Source of the DNA: Annona cherimola | Taxonomy: Eukaryota; Streptophyta; Magnoliopsida; Magnoliales; Annonaceae | Assembly: GCA_030490835.1 (NCBI GenBank) | Contig: CM059974.1 | Coordinates: 8,067,501-8,131,500 of the forward strand | DNA length: 64,000 bases | Direction: 5' to 3' | Shown: in pieces, positions 45,062-55,250 of the stretch | Layout of the letters: each line of letters begins with the position of its first letter | How positions within the stretch are numbered: position 1 is the stretch's first letter | The notes under the pieces: generated by a model | Seen by the model: the letters and a program-made list of their open reading frames with translations, nothing else | Databases searched by the model: none | Told to the model about the DNA's origin: nothing | Made by a program: the position numbers and the translations under genes

Positions 45062-46059
45062 GATGGCGGGGTGTACTAGGAATACAACTATACAAGCTAG
45101 TGTCTTGCCGTTTTACTGTGGGAAGTGAGATAGCAACAAGAGAATCGTTCCTCACGTACCTCACTTTCATATGCTAATTATCATTACAATGCATGAAAAA
45201 CGAAGACGTATGGTACGTGGTGTAATAGCCCACACCAAACAGAGAAAAAAAGATTACCCACGTATATTTTTTTATAGAATTATCTGTATAATAATGGTGT
45301 TAGTACCCAATCAAAAATAAATAATGGTGTTAGTAAAGCAGAAAATTCCAGTGAATGGGCATGATGTACGTGCTTGGTCACTTGTAGGATCAAACCAGAG
45401 TCCTAAACGTGATTTTGGAGGGAGAAATTGACGTTTCAACCTGTTTGAAATTATTTATTCGATTGAAATGTGCTTATATATAGGAATTGCCACCATTTCA
45501 AGTTGAACAAGAAAAGTAGAGATCACATGAAGTTCGTCTATTGGTCCCACATTACCCCGTTTAATTGCATCATTACTGAAAAAGTCCCTCCAAACCAATG
45601 GCCGTTTCAAATTCTTACTTACACCTGCTGGGCTAAGAAAATCACTTTTTAACCCGCCTAGGGCAAAAATAATTTTTTATAAAATTAATCATTTAGATAT
45701 ATTTAACATACAAATCAAGTTTTATCATTTTTGAATATTGTAGTCATTGTCACCATTTATATAAAATGACTAAAATATTTTAATATTTAAAAATCCAAAA
45801 ATGATAAAAAGAACTATAAATTTAATACATTTAAATTAACAATTTTATAAAAAATAAAAAATAATTTTTTCCCCGGGCTATCTTAACCCGGGCAAATGGT
45901 AACGGTACTCATACATGCATGTATTCATATGTACAAAACTAGAATGTATAGTGCGCATGTTCTGAGCTAGTCTTATGCGTACAAGCTAACGTATTTTGGT
46001 TAATTGCGTTTTCCTCCTCATCTTTCTGTGATTTCGTAATTTTTATCTGTAACTGACTA
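45062..46059. other. Upstream flank of dehydrogenase copy 2
   Basis: It contains blocks shared with the copy 1 upstream flank (45363 and 45490) and, at 45650-45900, a foldback element of the Mutator-type family with the inner arm cccgggctatcttaacccggg. No gene recognised. Confidence 0.4.
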
Positions 46060-46209
46060 CGTAAGCCCTGTGCGTATCCCAGCATCCAACTTCCGCATGC
46101 TTGCCTGAGGGCATATATTAGACGAGGGGGAGGGGAGAAGGTCGCCTGCGTGATCTGCAACAATATAGCGTGCCGCATATATGCGTATCCCAGCATCAAC
46201 TTCTGCATA
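46060..46209. mobile_element. SINE-related GC-richer repeat, partner at 47135-47340
   Basis: The stretch ccgcatgcttgcctgagggc...gcgtgatctgcaac...agcgtgccgc is repeated with few changes at 47245-47335 (cccgcatgctttcccgagggc...gcgtgatccgcaac...agcgtgccgc). It lies directly left of the second hAT element. Confidence 0.6.
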
Positions 46210-46217
46210 CTGCGACC

Positions 46218-47134
46218 TAGGGGTGTAAATAGGGTTGGGTTCAACCCGAGCCCGCATCAACCCGAACCGATTTATACCATGGTTGGGTTGAGGTTTTGGA
46301 AATTTAGTTTTTAAAAAATGGGTTCAACCCGACCCGATTTTAAAAATGGGTTGGGTTGGGTTAGGGGTTGGTCAACCCGACCCGACCCGATTTCATAAGA
46401 TATGTATTTACATATATTTATGAGAGTGTATTTCATTCATATTGCTTAGATATTTAAATAAAATTGTGTTGAGTTTGGAAATTTGTTTGACTATTTGGTT
46501 GTCAAATGTTGTTTGAATTTATTTGGTTTGGAAATATATTTGGTTAATTAGTTGTGAAATTGTGTTTGGATTATTTGGTTATATTGCATCGTAAATAGGT
46601 TGTTTAGATATTTGCTCGCATTGGTGATTTAGAATAACATAACAGGTCAACTGAGAACTTAAGATGTTTGTAGCTTTGATTGGAAGCCAACTAAGAAGGT
46701 AAGTAAGACTATAATATTCATTTTTCTATTTTGCATAATTTACTGTAATAATTTTACTTAGCTTTCACTTTTTGACTTGCAGAAGACATCGATTGCTCAA
46801 AAATACAAAAACAAAAAAACGAATCAATTACTAAACTTATCCTCCACTTTTGAGCTATGTAGAACTTTTATTGGTACTTATTGTTTTTATAATTATCATT
46901 ATTTTTATTATTTTAGAAATTCAGGTGAACAAAACTTTAACTAGCATTGATAACATGTGTAATCTATTAGCCCGATTTCTAACCCGAACCGAACCGATTT
47001 GAGGTGGGTTGAAATAGGGTTGGGTTAAGATGTGAAAAGTAGGGTTGAAAATAGGGTTGGGTTGTGATTTTACAAGGTGGGTTAGGGTTGTATTTGTGCC
47101 AACCCGAGTCAACCCGACCCGATTTACACCCCTA
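46218..47134 (-). mobile_element. hAT-type non-autonomous transposon, copy 2, 917 bp
   Basis: Termini TAGGGGTGTAAAT and ATTTACACCCCTA, with perfect 8-bp duplications CTGCGACC at 46210-46217 and 47135-47142. It has exactly the same length as copy 1 and is nearly identical to its reverse complement, including a shared 63-residue open frame with no known domain. Internally, AAG|gtaagt and ttgacttgcag|AAG look like a splice donor and acceptor on the plus strand, possibly the remains of a gene. No transposase. Confidence 0.95.
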
Positions 47135-47142
47135 CTGCGACC

Positions 47143-47340
47143 ACTACCAGGGCCTTAGGCCGACTCGTGACGCATGCGGCCTCTCATGCCAGCCATCGGG
47201 GTATCGAATTCCCCCTGCCAATTGAATCCAAGCCGTGAGCAGTGGCTCCCGCATGCTTTCCCGAGGGCATACATTAGTAGGGGGGGAAGGTTGCATGCGT
47301 GATCCGCAACGACGTAGCGTGCCGCGTATGCACACATTAG
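47143..47340 (+). mobile_element. tRNA-derived SINE-related sequence
   Basis: A tRNA-like head (gactcgtgacgcatgcgg ... B-box-like gggtatcgaattcccc) is followed by gtgagcagtggct, which also follows the B box of the SINE at 50613 (gtgagcagtggttt). The body is the GC-rich unit repeated at 46060-46209. Ends and duplications are obscured by the hAT insertion. Confidence 0.6.
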
Positions 47341-48779
47341 CTCAAAAGAGAAGCTTCCACCAAGAGTCCCACGACGCACACATCTCTGGCATATGGGATT
47401 TTGCAAACAGGGGCAAAATTATGATTTCACATTTGCATCAAGATATTTGAGACCTCAACAGATATGGACGCCAGTAGGCAATTGTTAGGAATTTGGTCAA
47501 GCTTGACTCTCGATGCATAAAGCTTTATCATGTTTAGTGGATTTCGAATTCATTTGAAAAGTCATTAATAAATATAAAAAAGTCTTGTTCTTACCAGTTG
47601 AGCATGGGCTTGATCAGTTCTTCCCATGGTCATTTAGTTAACCAGTCTCAATCAAGCTTTCAAAACGATTGAAGTTATGTTATATGCATTTATCACATTT
47701 TAATTAATTTAATATGTTTGACCAAACTTGACAGACTTAATTAGCAAGTTTGATCAAGTTTAACCAGAATTGATAACATATTTTGACCTCTGTATTTCAG
47801 CAGTGGTTCTTATCTCGTCCTGTGATCTAACCACCTTGAAGTGGTTGCAACTTGCAAGCATCTGCGGTGCAGTGGCCCTCATCTACCAGAAAAACATGTT
47901 ATCCAGTACCGTAGCTAGTAAAATTCAAAAAATCTAGCTAGTCAATTTTTTTCTTTAAAAAAAAATCCATTTTATTACCTTAAGGGTCTATTTGGTACAA
48001 AGAAAAAAACATTGTTCTTTCTCACACATCTTCTGATATGATTTGAGATATTAACTTTTTAACTATCTATTTTTTCTATTACTTCCTTTATCATTCAATC
48101 ATTTTTTACATTTTTCCACGAGAACTTTTTGTTTTTTCTTTGTTTTTTATTCTTAATTATTACTCTTACATGTCGCATCACTAAAAAAATGGTCAAATTT
48201 TTCCACTTTTTAGCCTCAAAATCGATGTTTTTCTTAGTTTCTTTATATTTTTCTAACGAAAAATTGAGGTAATGAAAAGATTTCTGAATTTTACAAGCCA
48301 AACATCAGCACAGCCGATGTCAGACCCATTCCAGAATATACATTGGCAACACAAGCAGCAAACCCAGCTTTCTCCAAATTTGGGTTGGGCCTAGCTTTAG
48401 TTTAGCACGCCAATTTAAAATTCTCGACTCAACCCGAATTTCCCAACATAACTTTCTAAACAGGTTTCATCATTTGGATGTGGGTTGATACCAACTCAAT
48501 TTCCGCAGCCATGCGATGTCCACATCGTGGGTCCGTCTGTTGGCGATTGTGGACTTCCTCACGCAAATTAAATAAAAAAAAATAGATTATACGCAAAAAT
48601 AAGATGACGACTAGGCCAATCAATAATAACCTGATATTCCCAAGGTTTCCTAACATTGGGTGGTAGGAAGTTTACGCTTCCGCTGAGAATTTTCGCCCTA
48701 GTTTTGTTTTTGTATTTGCATCCTTTTCTTGTGCACAAGAAGTTAGTAAAATATTAAAATTTTCATTGGATGCTCCTGC
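47341..48779. other. Intergenic, no gene recognised
   Basis: The part about 47985-48300 has the outline of a decayed Tourist-like element (agggtctatttggtacaaag at the left). The stretch 48360-48450 carries gggttgggcc/caacccgaattt motifs of hAT-like ends. Nothing supports a coding gene. Confidence 0.4.
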
Positions 48780-50245
48780 ACACCACCTCATAAATAAATT
48801 CATACATATGCATAGGATCCTACTGCACACGTTGTCTTATTATATACATACCATAGTGCCTAGTCTCAGACTTTACAAATGCTATTTACTCTTCCCAATG
48901 ATGTCAATCGAACGTCTTTTGGTGTTCTTTTGTAAGTTATTTTTTTGGTGGTCCAACAAAGTCGAAGGTTGGAATATTGATGATCCCAAAGCAATGAAAC
49001 CCACCAAACTTGGTTGCCTAATTAAGTCTAACAAATACTACCATTGGAATCATCACTTTTAAAAAATAAAAAAAATAAAAAAATTTCCTACCATCCCAAG
49101 TCAATTTTAGCTTTTTAAATTTATCATCCTTTAAATTAAGCAATTGTTAAGATATAATCTACTCTTAACTGGGGTGGTTGTAGAATATAATACTGAACAA
49201 AATCAATGCCTAAACCATTGTTGAAAATGACTACACCTATGCAATTCGGATGGATGTTGGAAGCATGGTGGGCCATGATCGTACTAATTGAATCGCGACT
49301 CCCAAGATCCAAAGTTGGCTCTGATAACCATGTAGACAACGGTCGAATGGGCAGGTGAAACAACAGCTCCGAGAAAAAGAAAAAGTCCATGAGATCAAGC
49401 ATCTTTAACCCCTTTTCTTCTTTTGGATTTCCCGACCAGCTCACCCGACGATTAGATCTGATCTCGATATATCATAAGAAAAGTTCCACATTGTCCATTT
49501 TATTTACTAACACATGTTTGCCAACATTAATTAAAAAAACCAATCAATTTTTCCCAAAAAAGGTCATGTGTTTAAGAATCCTCAACCACCCATTTCTCGG
49601 ATCCCCTGGCACTTCAAATTCTCTAATCCTTACACCCGAAAGCCTTTAATTGCTAGCTTGACTTGGTTGACTATAGAAGGGCCTGAGAGATGAAAGACTC
49701 TCGTACCAAAGATATTTGCTTGAATGCATGTGCAAGTTAACAAGTTGGTTTGCAGGGTATTCATTGGAATCCTAGGCTCTGATTGGGAGCTGAAAAAGAT
49801 GCTGCTTTAAAAAAGGGGGACGGACCTCATTGTGTCGTTTTCCGTTGTCACAGAGAAAGACGAAATCTTTGCAATGTTGGGCTGGTCAGAAGATCATAGG
49901 TGGGACATATGCTTCGAATCCAAAGCCCCTAAATCATCATCCAAAAAAAAAAAAAAAGCCCCGAAATCACGCCTCTGATACATGGGGTACAAAACATGCA
50001 TGTGTGCTGTCCCCTCGAGAACCAAAGGCCGCCCCGGCAGGCAGAAAATAAACTGCTTGGTCTGGTTTCGTTTGGTTTGATTTTCAAGTGGAAAAAAAAA
50101 AAAAAAACGGCAATGTTTTTATTTTTCTGTGCATGGATGCTGAGCAGCGAAAAAGATTGAAGAATAGATGCCTTATGTGGACGCGAACCGTTTTACTGTT
50201 ACCATAAAGGCAATGAGAATTCACTGAAATGCAAAACTGATGGTG
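48780..50245. repeat. Relic of a third dehydrogenase unit (3' flank only)
   Basis: It is homologous and collinear with 38040-39050, the 3' flank of dehydrogenase copy 2, apart from an inserted retrotransposon piece (about 49090-49640). In copy 2 the gene's last exon begins about 100 bp beyond the end of this homology. Here the homology stops near 50245 and no dehydrogenase exon follows. Inferred: a former third tandem unit that lost its gene. Confidence 0.7.
49331..49512 (-). mobile_element. Short LTR followed by tRNA-Met-type primer-binding site
   Basis: On the minus strand a 182-base segment runs from TGTTAGTAAATA to TCTACA, with the retroviral-type TG...CA ends. It is followed at once by TGGTTATCAGAGCC (49317-49330), one base longer than the usual TGGTATCAGAGC site complementary to initiator tRNA-Met. 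The small LTR suggests a TRIM or a Copia fragment. No second LTR is seen to the left, so the element is incomplete. Confidence 0.6.
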
Positions 50246-50405
50246 TTGTAGGAAATGTATGGCTGTGATTTTGTACGCATGTTCTCAGCTGTTCTCCGCC
50301 ATGCGAATGTCACAGCAGCTGAAGAACGGCCTGGATACATCAAGCACATACCCTCTCCACTAATTTTTCAACAAACAAATCCATTGATTTTACGAATTAG
50401 CAACC

Positions 50406-50990
50406 TGTTAGGGTGGAGAACAAACACTAAAACACCGAGAATTTACGTGGTTCCGCTAGATTATTAATAAGACTCTTGTAGTACTTACAAGAAAACCAAT
50501 TCGCATTCTCTTGCGTATTCACCTTGCATTCTCGCATGTAAACAATTATACAAGTAATGCATACGCAGAATACAAAAGTATAAACTTAACACAACAAATT
50601 CTCACATATGCTGAGCACCTGCCATGGGACAGTTGGTAGCTCATGCGGGCAATCATGCCCAGCACGGGGTTTCGAATCCCCCTCTCATAAGTTGTGAGCA
50701 GTGGTTTCAACTTAATCAAAAAAAAATTCTCACATATGCTCATCATGCAAATATATGTTTGAGCTTTTTAATAATAAAAGATTACACGACAATTTAAACA
50801 ACGTTTGTGTTGGATTCCTTCCCTTGTTCAATAGCTTGGATTATATCAGCTACCGTTGATCTCTATTCCTTGTGCAGATTTGTTAATTTGGACGGTTGAA
50901 ACATCAGCCTTTCGGATTATTGCCTTGGATGAATTAAGCACTTCCAAAAGTTGGTTTTGGATTTTTGCAATAGAAAATTCTGGTGCTGAA
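50406..50990 (-). mobile_element. LTR-like fragment (Copia type), interrupted by a SINE
   Basis: The left end TGTTAGGG followed by caccgagaatttacgtggtt is, on the minus strand, the ending typical of plant Ty1-Copia LTRs (aaccacgtaaattctcggtg...CA). The outer limit on the right is not determined. A SINE at 50613 splits it. Confidence 0.45.
50613..50723 (+). mobile_element. Very short tRNA-derived SINE, about 111 bp
   Basis: The 17-bp perfect duplication AAATTCTCACATATGCT lies at 50596-50612 and 50724-50740. The body looks like a tRNA: a head with cagttggtagctcatgcgg (A box), B box GGTTTCGAATCC, then gtgagcagtgg and an A tail. The perfect duplication implies a recent insertion. Confidence 0.92.
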
Positions 50991-51855
50991 ATCTTTCTCC
51001 CTTCCCATGTTTCGAGATTTTGAGAAGCTTTTTGTCAGCGGCAGCAAGCAAGCTGGAGTGGTATTAATTGCACTGGCATCATACCGGTGCTTGGAATGGT
51101 CATTTAATGCAACCGATCAGTATGTCCATTTGATCCTGAAGCACGTGTCTCATGAACCACACAGCAAAAATAATAATAACAATAATACATGGAGTTTGAC
51201 AATATTGTCTGCCTTTCAGATCAGTGACAATAAAATCAGCAAGTTGTTATCAGTGTGTTGGGGCTTTAACTTTATAACTTGGTTCACGAGAACATGCACA
51301 AAATCACATCATTGAATGCGTGTATCAACAAGTGTGGGTGGGTCGTTTTTTATCTGACCATATATCATCATCCATCATTGCCTTTTAGACTTATTGCCCT
51401 GGCTCATTAAAAAAGGATTTTGTAGAAAGTTCTTGGGGCAAACTTAAAATTATGGAAGGCTAGGTTTTATTTCTACATTTACTTGGTTTATGATTTGGAC
51501 ATGTTTAATTAATTCGAAACTACCTGTAAGTGTGCTTTAATTCTGATTCTACCCATGAGAAATACCGTTTCCATGTTCTTTTAAATATTCCTGACTTGCT
51601 TAAGTACTAGCTCAAAATACTTCTAATGAAAAGAAATAGCTTCTTGCATTTAATAGCGAGGTCTTTTAGATTTTTCAAATCAAAACTGCCTGGAAACTTT
51701 GGTGGTAATGGATCGCATGCGTGATCCACGGCCAGATTTTGGGCATCTCAGTCTAATTCCCCCATTCTATGTTCAAGGGTTTTCTAATCATTAATCTACC
51801 GATATGTAATTGCTCACAATTTCTAATCAAGCATCTCTATCTTAATCTTAAATTC
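50991..51855. other. Intergenic, no gene recognised
   Basis: The open frame 50983-51315 has an (AAT)n run and no domain. No splice pattern or family similarity was seen. Confidence 0.35.
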
Positions 51856-51858
51856 TTA

Positions 51859-52149
51859 GGGTGTGTTTGTTTAGGGCAAAAAAGTGTCAACTAAAACTTT
51901 TCAATCTAAAACTTTTCACTCTCCATAATTATTCTATTTTTTAATTATTTTTTCACATTTTTCTATACAAACTACCCTACTTTTCAATCATTTCTACACA
52001 ACTACGCATACAACTAACCTATCTATTTTAACTTTATTCTCTTTACTCCTCATCATTACTCCTATTATATCACATCACTTTCTATTGATTTGACAACTTC
52101 TACTCCAACAACTTTTCATCAAAAGTTTTACCTCCAACCAAACACACCT
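51859..52149. mobile_element. Tourist-type MITE, 291 bp
   Basis: The left end GGGTGTGTTTGTTTAGGG and right end CCAAACACACCT are flanked by TTA at 51856-51858 and 52150-52152. The interior is very close to the copy at 5255, pointing to a common recent source. Confidence 0.92.
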
Positions 52150-52854
52150 TTAATTTACCAAAAAAATCTGCTTTCCATCTTGGGGATGAACGGCCGCAAA
52201 AGGCATCCATTTCAATAGTCAAGACAGCTGCAATTTCTTTTTGAAAATTTGAGCTCAGAAATAGACATAAGAGAGAACAAAAGAAGGGCAATCAGTATAT
52301 GCTTGTAGAAGAGGATTCTGTCAATCATCCTATCCACGTCCGGATGTTGATGAACTGTCTTGACTGAGAAGGAAACTCAGATCAGGGAAAAAAATAAAAA
52401 TAAAAAAAATGGTGAGATTATCATCAGCTTCAATTAGACGACATATTCTTAATGATATGATGTTATTTTCCAAACCATGTTCATCATTTGTCGACTAGAA
52501 TTCTTAGGCCACGTTTGTCTGGGGCCAAAGTCGATGGAGAAGGCTGAGTTAAGGAAGAGCGCAGGCAGCATAAAAATATTTAAGAAAAAGAAAATAGTGT
52601 TTTTGTCCACCAAAGATAATTGATCTTATCTTGCTTTTGACCCGGATTATCCTCATTTTCATATATATTGCGTTCTAAGAAAGATAACGTGACACTGATT
52701 GATTAGATAGAAAGCTGCCTAAAAAGCTTTAATATGGCATGAGTACCAACTAGTCCATTTCAACCGTGTTATCTATTTCCTCGTGCCACTATTAGCGATT
52801 AGCATGCATATAGGACAATAGCACACACCATATATATTAATGACACTAACAATC

Positions 52855-54020
52855 CTACGTAATCCTCTTAATGTTTAAGTTGTTAATTATTGATTTAAAA
52901 TTCAATCTAGTATATTAAATATCACTTGTTTATCTAAAAAATCAAGTTTCATCCAAATTAAGTATACGCATGGGCCAACAGGAAGCAATTCTGTAGAGCA
53001 GCAATAAACACAAGCACAATTTCAATCACAATCACAAGAACACCAAGAATTTTACGTGGAAAACCTCCTTGACTTAAGGAGTAAAAACCACGGGTCCTCT
53101 GAAATCTCCACTATCAAAATATAATGGGAATACACAATGTTCTCTTTAGCTAAGCTAGAAGCATATAATGCATCAATCTCAAGATTAACTAATCTTGACA
53201 ACACATGTAGAATCAACAAGAAGAACAAGGGAGTTAGGATTACACAAACTCGAATCCTCTGTTCTGGGTGTGTATCTCTCTCCTGAGATTCCTGTTCAAC
53301 AATCACAATGGTCAGATTGTAGAACCACGAGCGAAGAAGGACCTGTCCAAAAAACAGCTCAATCAGACGGTAGATCAAAGAGATATCTCTCTTTGAAGAA
53401 AACTGCTCGAAACCTCCCTGTTTCTGTCCAGCTCTGTTTGTAACTGCAAATCTTCTTACCGCAGCGTTCTCCGATGATAGATTTCGCCTAAGACGACGAA
53501 CAGACGAGATAGATCTCGCCGAAGACGACGAACAAACGTTGCGGAGAGAAAAGAAAAACCAGAGCAAAAAAAGACAAGAGAGAAAAGAAAACGAGAGAGA
53601 GAAGAGAAAAGAGACGGGCGCCGAAAAACACGGACAACCACCGTAAAAGAAAGATTTTTTTTTTCTTTTCTTGTGGGCCATCTCCACGTGGGTTGCTCAA
53701 AATTATATATAATCATACGTAAAATGTTTAAATTTATTCACACATGTATTAAAATATAATAATATTTTATACAATCATTCATCCACATAGTAAATATTTT
53801 AGATAGCTTAGATGTTAAAAAGATCACTTTAAAATTGATATTTTAACATTGATTTATTTTACTATACTTATTTTACACATTTATAGATAAAACACATGTA
53901 CAGAAAAATAAAAAAATAAAAAAATTTCAAAATATAATAAATGATACTATATATAATAGATGAAATAAATTTTTCATCAACTATCAAAATTTTAAATACA
54001 AACGGAGTTACATAGAAGAA
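52855..54020. mobile_element. AT-rich repeat split by an LTR
   Basis: The left part (52855-52970: gtttatctaaaaaatcaagtt...catccaaatta) and right part (53700-54020: aataatattttatacaatca...aaacggagttacat) correspond to the two halves of the element at 37390. The sequence between them is foreign. Confidence 0.6.
52971..53699 (-). mobile_element. Probable solo LTR of a Ty1-Copia-like retrotransposon, 729 bp
   Basis: The ends are TGGGCCAAC...GGTTGCTCA (TG...CA). On the minus strand the 3' portion contains gtggtttttactcc and ggttttccacgtaaaattct, standard near the end of plant Copia LTRs. No internal domains flank it. The expected 5-bp duplication is not evident (acgca against aaatt), so an end may be slightly wrong or eroded. 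A 33-bp tandem duplication (gttcgtcgtcttcggcgaga-type) lies at 53478-53540. The long open frame 53052-53687 is not a gene. Confidence 0.6.
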
Positions 54021-54086
54021 GAGTTTCTTAAAAGTGACTGTGTATGATGTGTTTGATTATATTTATATGAGGATGTCATTTGCCAT

Positions 54087-54166
54087 ATGGACCAGGGATA
54101 TATGGACACACATCCTGAAAGAGTCAATGGACCAGGGATATATGGACACACATCCTGAAAGAGTCA
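54087..54166. repeat. Perfect 40-bp tandem duplication
   Basis: Two identical 40-bp units, each beginning atggaccagggatatatgga and ending tcctgaaagagtca, occupy 54087-54126 and 54127-54166. With no difference between them, the duplication is young or an assembly slip. Confidence 0.97.
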
Positions 54167-55250
54167 ATGTCCCTCATGCTGTCCTGCAAATCGATTTCAG
54201 ACCATCATGTGCAACATTCTCACCGAACATGCATGTACTCCTGACTGGCTCTTACAATCATGCACAACTCTTCTGGGCCTCCGGCTTGAAGGTTAGGGGG
54301 GTCTGCAAGTTTACTGTCAGTAGTCTCAACACGGTTGGATTCTGGCTATTTATTAATCCAAATAACTCTTTTTGGGGTAGATTCTATGGCACTGACTCTT
54401 TAAACACATGAGGAAAGGCGTGTGCAGTGGGAAAGCGGGGTAGGATGAGACTGATGTATTCACTCCGCTCCGAAGATAAAAATGGCTTGTCCAAATCAAG
54501 CGGTGGGCTATGCTGGTTCTGTAGAGCGTAGACATCATTTCCCAACCGGCACGAAACGTGCTGTCACGCACCATCTTCATTAAAAACAACATTGGCAGAC
54601 CCACCTCTACAGTAAACTATTATTGAGATAAAAAATACAGCTGCATGAGAGAATGATAACCAAAGGGTGAAAGCTATCAGAGGACACACTTTATGTAACA
54701 CAAAGGTGAGAGACCGAATGATTAGAAACCAAACAGAGATCTTTTCCGCCCCTAGCGAGCAATCGAATGAAATAACGAAAGAGGGCACGGGGAGCACCTA
54801 AAAAGAAGAACATGTGTGCAATCATCAACCATCGGAGAGGCATTTACTATTGTCATGAGCTAGCTCATGACTACGGAAAATAATGCAACAAAACAGCACA
54901 AACCCACCAAACTGAACAAATTTCAAACCGTTCATAGACAGAGAATCAAATAATAACATGTACACATGAAATTTACAGGCAAAGCAGAACTTTCCCCTTC
55001 TTTCTCGAAGTTCATATAATCCTCCATGAAGATCTCACAAACCAGTATCACAAATTTACTCGAATAACATAAAACAAAACCCAGGAACAAGAACGAAATA
55101 ATAACGATTAATTAGAAAGGAAAGAACTTTTTTTTTCTGATGGAAAAATCAAGAACCTACTCAAATCCCCATCTTCTCTCAGCAAAAGCAGGTCATTCAG
55201 ATAGCAGACAGAGCATCTAAATCCGTTCTTTTGATTTCATTCCTTGCCAT
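54167..55250. other. 3' flank of the patellin gene, no other gene seen
   Basis: On the minus strand this follows the patellin stop codon (55251-55253), so the right part should contain its 3' UTR. The open frame at 54034-54411 (plus) reads VLLTGSYNHAQLFW, faintly WD-repeat-like but too short and isolated to call. Confidence 0.4.

Noticed and set aside
53052..53687. 211-residue minus-strand open frame
   Set aside because: It lies wholly inside the probable Copia LTR and is low-complexity (long Phe/Leu/Ser runs), with no domain.
54034..54411. Possible WD40-like pseudogene fragment
   Set aside because: One LLTGSYNHAQLFW stretch is too little evidence, and the 40-bp tandem duplication inflates the frame.
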